Positions 8,051 through 16,554 are shown, numbered from the stretch's first letter. The stretch is 64,000 bases of DNA from Butyrivibrio sp. LB2008 (GCF_000621565.1 NZ_KK211308.1:218972-282971); one strand, 5' to 3'. Notes: generated from the letters alone by a model not told the origin. Translations and numbers: made by a program.

Positions 8051-9052
8051 TCATTTTCTTACAGTCATCTCCCCGATCATATTTATTGAATAATAATCGC
8101 GGATTTCCGACAGATTATCTGTAATGCCCAATATCCACATGAGCTTGGTAAGCGCAGCCTCAGCAGTCATATCATGAGCTTCCATCGCACCGATATCGAG
8201 AGTTCTTTTGCCCGTCTCGTAGACATCCATCTTGGTGCCTTCGTATCTACACTGCGTGCCGACTACGACCGCCATGCCTCCGGAAATAAGCTTATCAAGC
8301 GTTCCTATGAAATCATGCTTCAAAAAAGGCATTCCGCCGATTCCGTAGCCCTCGATATATAAGCCTTTATATCCCTGGTCTGCGATAGATTCTATAAAAC
8401 TTCTATGCATTCCGGGAAACATTTTTACCATGCATACTTTATCAGAATACTTATTTGAAAGCGTAAAAATTCCCGTCCTTTCAGGCACTACGGATGTATC
8501 GATCTTCATTCCGAGAGAACTTATCGTCGCGATGTTGGGATAGTTTATGCTCTCAAAAGCATCAAAACTAAGGGATCTTACTTTGGACGCTCTGCATCCG
8601 AGCATTACCTTTCTGTTGAAAGCAACAAAAACTCCGGGTATATTGCTTGCCGCCATATGTATGGCGCATCTGCAGTTCTCCATGGCATCCGCAACGGGAT
8701 TTGTGATAGACAGCTGCGATCCGGTGATCACAACGGGAATTGCTATGTTCCTAAGCATAAATGAAAGCATTGAAGATGTGTATGCAAGCGTGTCCGTCCC
8801 GTGTATAACAACTATTCCGTCATAGTCATTCCTGCATTCACTGATACGCTGTGCAAGTGCGGACCAGTCATCGGGAAATATATTTGCACTGTCCAAAGAA
8901 CAAAAGTCTTCTATCTCAATGTCCGTATCTCCCGATACCATCTTAAGTTCTTTTTGCATATCATAAATGGACAGCCCGGGAATAAGTCCGTTCTTCTTCA
9001 TTACCGAAGATAGTGTTCCGCCTGTGTTGATAATTAGTATTCTCTTGCTCAC
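8051..9052 (-). CDS. ansA: Asparaginase, cytoplasmic type
   Basis: 333 residues starting at a GTG preceded by GAAGGAAAG. The first threonine motif NTGGTLSS and the second motif VVIHGTDTLAYTSS carry the two catalytic threonines of the asparaginase/glutaminase family; GSQLSITNPVADA is also typical. There is no signal peptide, so the enzyme acts in the cytoplasm, hydrolysing L-asparagine to aspartate and ammonia (type I). It lies just ahead of the RNase J gene with no terminator between them, an unremarkable housekeeping pair. Confidence 0.9.
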   Translation of the reverse strand: MSKRILIINTGGTLSSVMKKNGLIPGLSIYDMQKELKMVSGDTDIEIEDFCSLDSANIFPDDWSALAQRISECRNDYDGIVVIHGTDTLAYTSSMLSFMLRNIAIPVVITGSQLSITNPVADAMENCRCAIHMAASNIPGVFVAFNRKVMLGCRASKVRSLSFDAFESINYPNIATISSLGMKIDTSVVPERTGIFTLSNKYSDKVCMVKMFPGMHRSFIESIADQGYKGLYIEGYGIGGMPFLKHDFIGTLDKLISGGMAVVVGTQCRYEGTKMDVYETGKRTLDIGAMEAHDMTAEAALTKLMWILGITDNLSEIRDYYSINMIGEMTVRK

Positions 9053-9160
9053 GATTCTTTCCTTCTATAACTTCTTTTATTCAATCTAAATTATATAAAA
9101 GAGTAAATCCTAAATATTCACTCTATGTAAGAATAAAAAAAAGCGAAGAAAAGTGCAAGT

Positions 9161-10642
9161 TTATCTCTTTTTATATAAGAAAAATACTTCCTCGTGATCT
9201 TTTTCAAGGTACTCATAAGTCTCTAAAAGAGTATAGTGTTCATCTATGAATTCCGGCTCATACTGTGCCGCAAGAACATAATCCGTTCTGCCTTCCTTGA
9301 GATACTTCTTTTGTTCCTCAAACATGGTCTCAAGATTGATCCCGTTGGTCTGAAAATACTCGCATGTCGGAACAATCCCCGTCACGGTATACAAACCCGG
9401 ATCGATTGCATTAAGTTCAAGAAGTGTGTCATCTTCAGAAAGGTGCTCCGCAGCTTTTAAAAGCCATACGTCTTCCTTTTTAAAGCTTCTGTAGTTTGCA
9501 TTCATGGTTGTGTTTGCAGCAAAAAGAACGCTTGCTGCAAATACTGCCACACATCCTGCGATGCAAAAGGCCGCCGGTATTTCTTTTGAATATTTCTTTA
9601 GAGCCAACTGTAAAAGTCGCCCGATATATGCCGCTCCCGGAATTGCGAGCACGATCAGCGGAATAGAATAATATGGCAACTTATTTCCACCGATAAAAAT
9701 GACCACATATGTGCAGGCAAATATCAGCGCCGACGATATTCTTCTGATGATTCCCTTTTCCATAACGATCTGAAGCCCAAAGCCCGCGATTATCAGGGCA
9801 GAATAAGAATAGCTGTCCCTGATAAGCCAGTAAAGTGTCTTGCTTATCTCATAAAACTTGGTAAAAAGGTTGTATTCTTCCGATGAAACGTGGCTGTAAT
9901 GGAAGATATTATTATAAATATAGCAGCGAAACCAGTCATCCAAACTTCCCGTCAAAATGAAATAGATCATCCACGGCAATGAAGGAATGATCGCAAAAAC
10001 AATGAATCTTCCGAACATTTTTGCACAAAAATAAAAGCTCTTTTTCCCTGCCATCCATATCATAGAAACAAGTATCCATGCAAAAAAGAATCCTGCAAGG
10101 GTATACTTTATCTGCATAACAATTCCCGTGCAAACTCCCACTACCGTAAAGATGCGCCTGTATACGTCATCATCCGGCTCGTCGTGAAGGATAACATCCA
10201 GATAATATACCGCTATCGCAAGCATAGGAAGGCAAAACTCTTCTGCCGCCCCTCCAAAGTAGAAACTCCATGATGCATACGCCGCAGCACCAACTACGGG
10301 CATCAGGACATATGCAACGATCCTGCTGCTCTTTCGTTCGATATATTTTCCCGTGGCAAAAAGAAAAATCATTGCCGCGCCTATCTCAAACAAAAACACA
10401 CCGAAAAATGTCTTATGCGATATCAGATAAGCGATTCCATAAAGCAGGTAAAGATACGGTCCTTTTTGATCGTAAAGGTCTCTATAGATCACAAGGCCGT
10501 TCATCATTCCTTTTCCCATCGAAAAATAGCTGTTGGCATCATCCCAGTTATTGCACAAAAACAGTACGGACGATCTTGTTGTAAATAACAAGATCACTGC
10601 CGCACATACAAAGCTCCATATTATTAAGCCGTATTTATTCAT
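9161..10642 (-). CDS. Polytopic membrane glycosyltransferase-like protein (GT39/GT-C type)
   Basis: 493 residues from the ATG at 10642, chosen because GAGGTGTG precedes it and because the UbiA gene ends two bases upstream. About ten membrane helices; the first extracytoplasmic loop holds NWDDANSYFSMGKGMM followed by YRDLYDQKGPYLY, similar to the acidic loop of GT-C enzymes that use polyprenyl-phosphate sugars. The C-terminal ~80 residues form a soluble outer domain. Translationally coupled to the UbiA-like gene, so the two probably make and use the same lipid-linked sugar. Substrate unknown. Confidence 0.7.
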   Translation of the reverse strand: MNKYGLIIWSFVCAAVILLFTTRSSVLFLCNNWDDANSYFSMGKGMMNGLVIYRDLYDQKGPYLYLLYGIAYLISHKTFFGVFLFEIGAAMIFLFATGKYIERKSSRIVAYVLMPVVGAAAYASWSFYFGGAAEEFCLPMLAIAVYYLDVILHDEPDDDVYRRIFTVVGVCTGIVMQIKYTLAGFFFAWILVSMIWMAGKKSFYFCAKMFGRFIVFAIIPSLPWMIYFILTGSLDDWFRCYIYNNIFHYSHVSSEEYNLFTKFYEISKTLYWLIRDSYSYSALIIAGFGLQIVMEKGIIRRISSALIFACTYVVIFIGGNKLPYYSIPLIVLAIPGAAYIGRLLQLALKKYSKEIPAAFCIAGCVAVFAASVLFAANTTMNANYRSFKKEDVWLLKAAEHLSEDDTLLELNAIDPGLYTVTGIVPTCEYFQTNGINLETMFEEQKKYLKEGRTDYVLAAQYEPEFIDEHYTLLETYEYLEKDHEEVFFLYKKR

Positions 10643-10643
10643 A

Positions 10644-11576
10644 TCACACCTCAATCTTGATAAGCGCATTTGACGTCAGTTCATGTAAAAATTGCATATC
10701 AACAAGAGTGCTTATAGCTATAGATATAATAAACAGCACCACTAAAAGCATGAGCCTTTTTTCCTTATACAGTTTCTCGGGTCTTTGTACTGCTGAGTCG
10801 GGATCAAGTGACATAGCAAGATAATAAGCAAATAAAAGGAACATGACCGGTGTAACGAGAATGTACTCAATTCTATACTTGATCATAAAGACTCCAAGCG
10901 AGAATGTTGCGATAAGTGCATAGAAAAGCGCAGATGCCAAAAGACTCTTTTCTGTATAAAACTTAAAAGAACGCCTATAAAGACCTGCAACCGACTTATC
11001 TCCTATCATACGAAACTCGGCAAATCTCTTCGTTGCCATAAGAAATGCTCCCGCCATCCAATATCCGATAAGAACACTCGACGGTGAGATTGAATCACAG
11101 CATACAATAAACCATCCCATCATCAATCTGAGCATATTGTTAGCCGACTCGGAAATAACGTCCACAAAGGGAATATCCTTTGTTCTGAAAGGTTTTACAT
11201 TATATAACACTCCCATAATAAGAAGGACGAATGCAACTATGAAAAATAGCTTATTCACAGAAAAAGAAATCCCAAGTCCTATTATGGACAAAAGAATATA
11301 TTCCAAAATAACCCATTTTACTTTCATATTCTCCGTAACTACAGGTCTGTTCTTCTTAGTGGGATGATACTTATCATATGGGGCATCAAGCCATTCGTTT
11401 ATTACATAATTTGCACTGGCAATGAAACATGTGCCTATGAATCCGGCTATAAAATTATATAAACTTACATCTCCGATCTTTTTATGAGTAATAAGCATTG
11501 CCAGAACAACTCCCGGCATAATAAAAAGCTGTTTGATCCAATGATCGATTCTTGCAATTTTAATGTACTTCTTCAT
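10644..11576 (-). CDS. UbiA-family prenyltransferase (decaprenyl-phosphate phosphoribosyltransferase-like)
   Basis: 310 residues from the ATG at 11576 with GGAG upstream; the reading to 11612 would run into the leader hairpin. It has about nine membrane helices. The first acidic motif is NEWLDAPYDKYHPTKKNRP; the D-x3-D spacing plus HPTKK-RP resembles the subgroup that transfers phosphoribose to polyprenyl phosphate (Rv3806c-like) rather than aromatic prenyltransferases. The product would feed an arabinose-type or related lipid-linked donor for the GT-C-like enzyme encoded next. Preceded by leader copy B. Confidence 0.8.
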   Translation of the reverse strand: MKKYIKIARIDHWIKQLFIMPGVVLAMLITHKKIGDVSLYNFIAGFIGTCFIASANYVINEWLDAPYDKYHPTKKNRPVVTENMKVKWVILEYILLSIIGLGISFSVNKLFFIVAFVLLIMGVLYNVKPFRTKDIPFVDVISESANNMLRLMMGWFIVCCDSISPSSVLIGYWMAGAFLMATKRFAEFRMIGDKSVAGLYRRSFKFYTEKSLLASALFYALIATFSLGVFMIKYRIEYILVTPVMFLLFAYYLAMSLDPDSAVQRPEKLYKEKRLMLLVVLFIISIAISTLVDMQFLHELTSNALIKIEV

Positions 11577-11607
11577 TACACACTCCAAATTTTCTGTCCA
11601 ACAAAAG

Positions 11608-11885
11608 AGCATTTCGCTCGCGAAATGCTAGCGCGCGAGCGGATTGCGTAAGCAATATATTCCTTACCGCGAGCTGCGCATCCCTGCGGAGCGTTTTTTA
11701 TTGAATAGGGAATTTCAGAGAAATTTCCTATTCAACAAAAAAGCAGAATACAAAAAAAGGAGGTTCTAAAACCTTTTTTTGTATTCTGCTACATATATAA
11801 ATTTCTTTTCATAATTCAGATCACTCGAACATCATATAGATAGTACGACGTGATCCATATCATAAAAGCTTAAACCTTGCGGCCT
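11608..11885 (-). ncRNA. Structured 5' leader element, copy B (upstream of UbiA operon)
   Basis: It has the same modules in the same order as copy A: CAAGGTTTAAGCTTTTA and ACGTCGTACT segments, GAAAAGAAATTTATATATG, terminator hairpin GCAGAATACAAAAAAAGG/CCTTTTTTTGTATTCTGC (11743-11789) followed by TTTTTT, hairpin TTGAATAGG/CCTATTCAA (11701-11735), GATGCGCAGCTCGCGG with an ATTGC/GCAAT hairpin, and AGCATTTCG-CGAG-CGAAATGCT (11608-11629). Compared with copy A, both strands of the first and last stems change together, so pairing is kept. A strong promoter lies just upstream at 11912-11940. Confidence 0.75.
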
Positions 11886-11911
11886 GATAATGTTGCAAAC
11901 TCAATAACCGC

Positions 11912-11940
11912 ATTATAACACGGCTTTCGGCGTTGGACAA
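11912..11940 (-). promoter_or_regulatory. Sigma-A promoter for leader B and the UbiA operon
   Basis: On the minus strand TTGTCC (11935-11940) and a perfect TATAAT (11912-11917) are 17 bases apart. Predicted start near 11905 gives a leader of about 330 nt before the UbiA start codon. The stretch 11941-12060 to the right holds no gene that I can support. Confidence 0.8.
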
Positions 11941-12060
11941 TATATTACCGTTATAAAACTTGATAAAAATTACTTCTTATAGTTATTTTTAGATGGCAAA
12001 AAAGGGTTCCAAACAGGTACCAAAGCTTCATTATGCAAGCTCCATAATACAAACCACTTT

Positions 12061-12840
12061 TTATTCACCGGCGTTCAATATAATCTCGCCTTCAGAAACA
12101 TCTCCTACTGCTTTATCTTGAAGCGATACCGTAATTCGGGTTTCATATGTTTTCCATTCAAATTGAGACCATTCAACACCTTCTACGTTCCTTTGAGGAT
12201 TATAGGTGCTATAATCACTCCCTATACTTTCCTGTTTTTCTTGATTTTTTGACATTGCCAATACACTCATTGCCATTGCATATAATTGCGGATCAAATTT
12301 CATGAGTTTTTGTGCCTCACTACTTGTTATAGGTCTGCCACTCGATATTTTCGCTGCAATTTCAAAAGCATCCGCCGATTCCTCTGCAGCTTTTTTCCAA
12401 GCTTCTCTTTGCTGTTGAGCTACAGCTAGTTCATGTTGCATAACATAGTCGTTAAAAGCTGCCATTCTATCTGCTTCAGCCTGTTTATCAGTTTCTATCA
12501 GATTTTCCTTAACCTCATCCGATAATTCTATTCTAATCCCATTAACAGTAATATAACCTCGTGAAACCGCTCTACTCACCATTGCTGAATCTGCAAAGTG
12601 AATTATAAATGTATTCTCTTTATCTCCCTTTGATATTCTCAATATGTCTTTTCCCGAAGTAGCAGTCATTTGATTATCTTGCTGTGCAGCATAAGCTTCA
12701 TTTGATATTTCGATGGTATCCCTATCTATATCCAATTTATCCTTATTGGTATGAGGACTACCTCCTCTGTTTTCATTTGAATAATACTCTGCTTTACCAA
12801 CTTTTTCCCTAAAAATACCATTTACATTCATTAAAAACAT
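12061..12840 (-). CDS. Hypothetical soluble protein (259 aa)
   Basis: The start is taken at the ATG 12840, two codons after a TTG, with a G-rich site (GGGGGTATTGG) upstream. No signal peptide or membrane segment. The N-terminal part is polar and disordered-looking with DRDTIEISNEAYAAQQ; the centre has a helical, charged region (EADRMAAFNDYV, AVAQQQREAWKKAAEE); the end ISSGRPITSSEAQKLMKFDPQLYAMAMSVL looks like a compact helical unit. I do not recognise the family. The IEISNEA-type phrase recurs in uncharacterised Lachnospiraceae proteins, from memory only. It stands alone between two glycan gene groups. Confidence 0.65.
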   Translation of the reverse strand: MFLMNVNGIFREKVGKAEYYSNENRGGSPHTNKDKLDIDRDTIEISNEAYAAQQDNQMTATSGKDILRISKGDKENTFIIHFADSAMVSRAVSRGYITVNGIRIELSDEVKENLIETDKQAEADRMAAFNDYVMQHELAVAQQQREAWKKAAEESADAFEIAAKISSGRPITSSEAQKLMKFDPQLYAMAMSVLAMSKNQEKQESIGSDYSTYNPQRNVEGVEWSQFEWKTYETRITVSLQDKAVGDVSEGEIILNAGE

Positions 12841-12942
12841 ATCCAATACCCCCGTTGATGATTGTAAAGTTTATTCATGTTTTTGTTCCAATATCCTGTA
12901 TTCTTGTTGTATTTATTTTTTTACATAAAATGTATCGGCATT

Positions 12943-13155
12943 TTATCTGAGCTTATTAATTTTTTTATGCATAACAAAGATTTGCTTTGCAACTCTTTGC
13001 GCGCCGATGTGCGCAAGTTTTAGCTTGCATAACACTTCTGCGCATCGGTCGCATCCATTTAAACAATAGCAACCGAACATCTTTTTCACTTTTACATCCA
13101 GTTCACCAAGTGAATCGAGCCATTCCTGAACTATTTGAGGATCTTCATAAGCCAT
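12943..13155 (-). pseudogene. TfoX N-terminal-domain-like remnant
   Basis: 70 residues from the ATG at 13155 (GGAG 11 bases upstream). MAYEDPQIVQEWLDSLG and VKVKKMFGCYCL match the opening of TfoX N-terminal-domain proteins, in which MFGGYG is the hallmark. After that the match stops and the reading frame enters GC-rich inverted-repeat sequence (about 12990-13055), coding for an odd Cys- and Lys-rich tail. Normal TfoX-domain proteins run ~100 residues, so the C-terminal half seems replaced. It starts four bases after the preceding gene ends. Confidence 0.5.
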
Positions 13156-13159
13156 CGTA

Positions 13160-14011
13160 TTATTCTCCATACACGTTCATTCTTGCATTAACGTAATCAT
13201 CTCTTTCTTCTTCCCGGTTCTCGCTTATCAGGATATCCTCAAAGATATTATATCCGTCTATAGTGCCTACGAGCTTCGCATCATACATTGTTATGTCTTC
13301 ATCCAGTTTTTTGTCCGCGGGAAGAATTATATATCTGTCCAGATCCACTCTTGTATAATACAAAAGCTCTTGGGTTTCAATTTCTTCTTCCTTCATAACT
13401 TTGAAAACTCCGGTGTAATAATCATGATCGACATAATCCCTTCCGAAAGGCATCAGTATATTAGGATCATATTGTCTTACAAAGTAGACCAGTTCCGGAG
13501 AAAAAACAGCCCTTACTATTCCTTCGTCCTCTGTGGGCTTTATCTTGTCACATATGTCTATCACATTTTGCGGTAGATGATATATGTTTTCCGCCATATA
13601 TACATGTTCATTTGCATATACACATGAACCTGTGATTATAATAACCACAGCTGCGACACCAACTGCAGTACGCTTTTTAACCGTACTATTTAAACTTGCA
13701 ATAAGCTTGGTAAACGCGTATGCAATTGTAACATACATTGGAATGATCCATAAAACTCTGTAATACGTATTGGCATTGTCAATTCCTGCCACTTTCACGA
13801 ACAGCTTCTTTGTTATCGGAAAAAGAAATCCTGCAACTACAACAAGCGGCATTACTCCAAATATAATTTTCTTTCTTACATCAGATTCTTTTACTATAAG
13901 ATAAATCGATGATATCAATAGAAGAAGCCAAACTATTATCCAGATACTTCCGTTTCCAAGTCCACCATATCTCTTAAGGTCGACCCAGCATTCCCTAAAA
14001 ATTCCGTACAT
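13160..14011 (-). CDS. Membrane protein of a surface-glycan locus, function unknown
   Basis: 283 residues. Four to five membrane helices in the first ~150 residues (for example WIIVWLLLLISSIYLI, VGVAAVVIIITG), then a soluble domain on the outer face with AENIYHLPQNVIDICD and ILMPFGRDYVDHDYY. The gene follows the large membrane protein at 14021-15091 by nine bases, so the two are probably one operon and may have begun as one longer protein of GT-C-like plan (membrane part plus outer domain). No catalytic motif is recognised. Confidence 0.7.
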   Translation of the reverse strand: MYGIFRECWVDLKRYGGLGNGSIWIIVWLLLLISSIYLIVKESDVRKKIIFGVMPLVVVAGFLFPITKKLFVKVAGIDNANTYYRVLWIIPMYVTIAYAFTKLIASLNSTVKKRTAVGVAAVVIIITGSCVYANEHVYMAENIYHLPQNVIDICDKIKPTEDEGIVRAVFSPELVYFVRQYDPNILMPFGRDYVDHDYYTGVFKVMKEEEIETQELLYYTRVDLDRYIILPADKKLDEDITMYDAKLVGTIDGYNIFEDILISENREEERDDYVNARMNVYGE

Positions 14012-14020
14012 ATATCATCC

Positions 14021-15091
14021 TCACATAAGCTTATAAAGCATAACATAAACAAGATTTGGAATAATACTGCAAAATGCTCCTAAAAGAACTGTCACTCGCT
14101 TTGAGGAATACAAGAGTACAAGTGTAAGTAGTAAAACCAGTCCCGCTCCGAACACAACTCCCATTTCTGTACACATTCCTGAAAACATATTCACCAGAGT
14201 AAGCAACACCCAGAAAGAAGTTCTCTGCAAAAGTCTCTTCTCTTCTCCGGCTGTTTCCTTAAACATCCATAAAAATATCAACATGATAGTTGGAAAGGCG
14301 ATACTTGTAAGCATGGACTTTCCCTGCCAGGTTCTCATCAAAAAGAATGTTGCGGGAGTATAGATCGATATATTTCCAAAGATCATAAGCATATTGACCA
14401 TGATCATAAAAATCGGTCTCATCGCGGTATTATCCGCAAAAAGCACTTTAGCTATCTCGTGATAAATAAAATATGCCAACGGAATGATCAGAATCGGCCA
14501 AGCAGTATACGCAACGATTGTAGAATGTACAGTTGCAGCTTTTGCTATAAACGCTATCCACATTGGAATAGCCGCAAGCGCATGCCTCCCATCAAGCATA
14601 ATGCTTCCGCCTTTATTAGGATCTACAGTATACATTGCTCCCATTTTTTGTGCGATTACAGACTGAGTGACATAATACGAATTGTCTCCGTCAAATATTC
14701 TGGTTACAATCGCCATTACCATTTGGAACACTACAAGTGCAAAGAATATTCCATAAAAGATCTTGGTATCTATACTAAGTCCCTTTATATCAGGCTTTTT
14801 AAACATAGTCTTATCAAATCTGAAAATACCTGCTACAGAAAAAAGCAGTACCACAAAAAGACACCACTTGAAACAAGTTTCAAAAGCATGAGGCTTACTT
14901 GCAATTGTCATAATACATAAGATGGATATTATCTGAATAATCCCTGAGTAGACAAAAAATCCAAGTAAAAAAGTAATTCCCGGGGTTCTAAGTTCTTTTT
15001 TCAAAATAAATTTGAACAGTTGTCCTATGCACATAGGTACTGTGAACATAAAAATAACAAGTCTGACTATAGACCATATTGTCATTAACAT
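14021..15091 (-). CDS. Polytopic membrane protein, possibly DUF6077-like
   Basis: 356 residues with about ten membrane helices and one conserved-looking outer loop (RIFDGDNSYYVTQSVIAQKMGAMYTVDPNKGG region) that holds a DGD-S-YY sequence and a GRHALAAIPMW segment, reminiscent of GT-C glycosyltransferases. The start has AAGGAA upstream. I think it belongs to a Lachnospiraceae membrane family known only by DUF number, but that is from memory. It is transcribed from the promoter at 15216-15243 together with the next gene. Its role in polysaccharide assembly is inferred from neighbours. Confidence 0.7.
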   Translation of the reverse strand: MLMTIWSIVRLVIFMFTVPMCIGQLFKFILKKELRTPGITFLLGFFVYSGIIQIISILCIMTIASKPHAFETCFKWCLFVVLLFSVAGIFRFDKTMFKKPDIKGLSIDTKIFYGIFFALVVFQMVMAIVTRIFDGDNSYYVTQSVIAQKMGAMYTVDPNKGGSIMLDGRHALAAIPMWIAFIAKAATVHSTIVAYTAWPILIIPLAYFIYHEIAKVLFADNTAMRPIFMIMVNMLMIFGNISIYTPATFFLMRTWQGKSMLTSIAFPTIMLIFLWMFKETAGEEKRLLQRTSFWVLLTLVNMFSGMCTEMGVVFGAGLVLLLTLVLLYSSKRVTVLLGAFCSIIPNLVYVMLYKLM

Positions 15092-15215
15092 TATTACATT
15101 CCTTTAGTTGTATTTTTTGAAAAGCACATGCAGACAAAACGCACATGTCAGATTGAAATCCCACAATAACGTTTCTTCTTTTCATACCTTCCCTAATGCA
15201 TTTCCCCTCGAAATA

Positions 15216-15243
15216 ATTATATCAGCCTGCTGAAAATCATCAA
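15216..15243 (-). promoter_or_regulatory. Promoter upstream of the 15091-13160 operon
   Basis: On the minus strand TTGATG (15238-15243) and TATAAT (15216-15221) with a 16-base spacer. It gives a leader of about 115 nt, inside which a 65-codon ORF (15185 to 14988) begins with its own AGGGAAGG. The remaining interval 15244-15531 holds only the hairpin at 15314-15337 and a small TCAGATT/AATCTGA stem. Confidence 0.6.
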
Positions 15244-15313
15244 CATTACTTCCCAATAGTATCCATTCAGAATTTTTCATAAAGAATAAATGTCATAACA
15301 CTACAATAGAAAA

Positions 15314-15337
15314 GAGTGCAGTATTATTACCGCACTC
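15314..15337 (-). terminator. Probable terminator downstream of the toxin region
   Basis: Stem GAGTGC/GCACTC with a 12-nt loop, followed on the minus strand by TTTTCTATT. It is weak but placed where the 15532-16554 unit would end. Confidence 0.5.
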
Positions 15338-15531
15338 AAATCTTATCTCGCAGATCAATTTATCATTCTTGGAATTGTCTATTTTCCCTCATCGAAGATG
15401 CAACAGTCAGATTGAAAATCTGATGTAAGGGGATTGATGCTGGCACCGCTTCCGCTGAAAACCTCGAAGGTTTTCGTTCGTTGTAAAAAAGTATATCACA
15501 AACACCTAGCTTAACAAAGGCTATTATACTT

Positions 15532-15696
15532 TCATATGTTTAAAAACTCTTGCTCATATATTCTATCCCACTCCTCATCAAGAATCCAATCATCATCCGG
15601 AGAAAGATCTTCGATTCTTACAGCGTTTTTATGCAAAAGTTCTCTGTTATCTTTAAGAAAGTCCTTATAATCCTGAACAGATCTAATATTTGCCAT
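15532..15696 (-). CDS. Small acidic protein downstream of the zeta-type toxin (54 aa)
   Basis: The ORF runs from an ATG at 15696 to TGA at 15532 and begins MANIRSVQDYKDFLKDN, continuing with LSPDDDWILDEEWDRIYEQE. It is compact, highly acidic and helical-looking with no cysteines. The upstream site AAGAGAA is weak. It lies 92 bases after the zeta-type toxin, in the same direction; the gap contains two short hairpins (AATCGTCC stem; GTCAACA/TGTTGAC). The codon composition and the D/E-W pattern look like a real protein, perhaps an antitoxin-like or RelB/StbD-type small protein, but no family is recognised. Confidence 0.55.
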   Translation of the reverse strand: MANIRSVQDYKDFLKDNRELLHKNAVRIEDLSPDDDWILDEEWDRIYEQEFLNI

Positions 15697-15788
15697 AGAA
15701 TTCTCTTTTCTGAAATCGTCCTCAGCTTGGGGACGATTCTATATATCTATCAATTTGTCAACAAGCTGTTGACGCTTCTATACTGATA

Positions 15789-16364
15789 TCAATTATGTAT
15801 CCCGGTTAATATAGCAATGTTCTCGTTGCTCCAATAGTCGTTTTCCCATTGAAAACACACATCTTTTCGCTTTTTAAAAATTCGAAATGGTGTGTCCGTA
15901 TTGTCATAAACATGCAGTATATCGCAAACATCAACCAACTGTGGAACTAAAGATAGGGCCTTATAATACCTGGATCTGACCTTTTCCTCAGGCACACCAT
16001 GACCACCTGAAGCCTCCCTAATCTTGACACGTGCTACATTAATATCTGGAGATGCAGTAAGAACATAAATGCATCTAATAAAGTAACCATTCTCCTTAGC
16101 ACGCCTCAAAAGATTAAGATTTCTGTCTGTAGAAAGAACAGTTTCAAATGTAAAATCTCTTTTCTCATTTATAGCTTGCTCTCGGAGTTCCTCTGCCTTT
16201 TGAGCTGCTTCAAGATCACTACACAAACTAGATCTTTTGATATCATCTGCATTAATATATACGCCAACTGTTTTGGCCATTTTTGTAATTGTTGATTTTC
16301 CACTGCCATTAGGTCCAGCAAAAACAATTACCTCTGGCTTTAAATTCTTCTCTACATCAGACAT
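15789..16364 (-). CDS. Zeta-type toxin / P-loop kinase
   Basis: 191 residues. The ATG at 16364 is chosen because GGGAGGAAAG precedes it; it overlaps the antitoxin stop codon, as expected for a coupled toxin-antitoxin pair. Walker A is GPNGSGKSTI at residues ~16-24; then NADDIKR, FETVLST and an Arg-rich lid (IREASGGHGVPEEKVRSRY) match zeta toxins, which phosphorylate UDP-N-acetylglucosamine and so block wall synthesis. FETVLST and the GGHGVP lid are typical. Chromosomal zeta homologues can have other kinase roles, so toxicity is inferred. Confidence 0.87.
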   Translation of the reverse strand: MSDVEKNLKPEVIVFAGPNGSGKSTITKMAKTVGVYINADDIKRSSLCSDLEAAQKAEELREQAINEKRDFTFETVLSTDRNLNLLRRAKENGYFIRCIYVLTASPDINVARVKIREASGGHGVPEEKVRSRYYKALSLVPQLVDVCDILHVYDNTDTPFRIFKKRKDVCFQWENDYWSNENIAILTGIHN

Positions 16365-16554
16365 ACTCTTTCCTCCCATCAGGGTAGAGTATATATGCTC
16401 GTTTCGCTTCGGCATCATAACCTGACGTAGGAAGCCCTTTAATTTTTCTTATCTCCTCGTCTATACGTATGGATTCCTTAAATCTTTCAGTTAATTCATC
16501 ATCCGAAATTCCACAGGTATAATCTAATTCATTTTTTTCTTTTATTTCCTGCAT
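16357..16554 (-). CDS. Antitoxin-like partner of the zeta toxin (65 aa)
   Basis: A small acidic protein with a helical segment (ISDDELTERFKESIRIDEEIRKIKG) and a C-terminal part rich in Tyr/Arg (AEAKRAYILYPDGRKEYV). AAGGAG stands before the ATG. It overlaps the toxin start by eight bases, the tight coupling seen in epsilon/zeta-type pairs. The sequence is not plainly the classical plasmid epsilon, but several chromosomal zeta systems use short unrelated antitoxins of this size that cover the toxin's ATP site. The role is inferred from position and size. The interval 16555-16751 upstream holds nothing else I can support. Confidence 0.75.
   Translation of the reverse strand: MQEIKEKNELDYTCGISDDELTERFKESIRIDEEIRKIKGLPTSGYDAEAKRAYILYPDGRKEYV

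Noticed and set aside
13001..13060. Insertion sequence at the TfoX-like remnant
   Set aside because: No transposase, no clear terminal repeats or target duplication; only a short inverted repeat is seen.
15550..15786. Plus-strand ORF of 78 codons
   Set aside because: It is antisense to the 54-residue minus-strand ORF and has no ribosome site; the minus frame has better protein-like composition.
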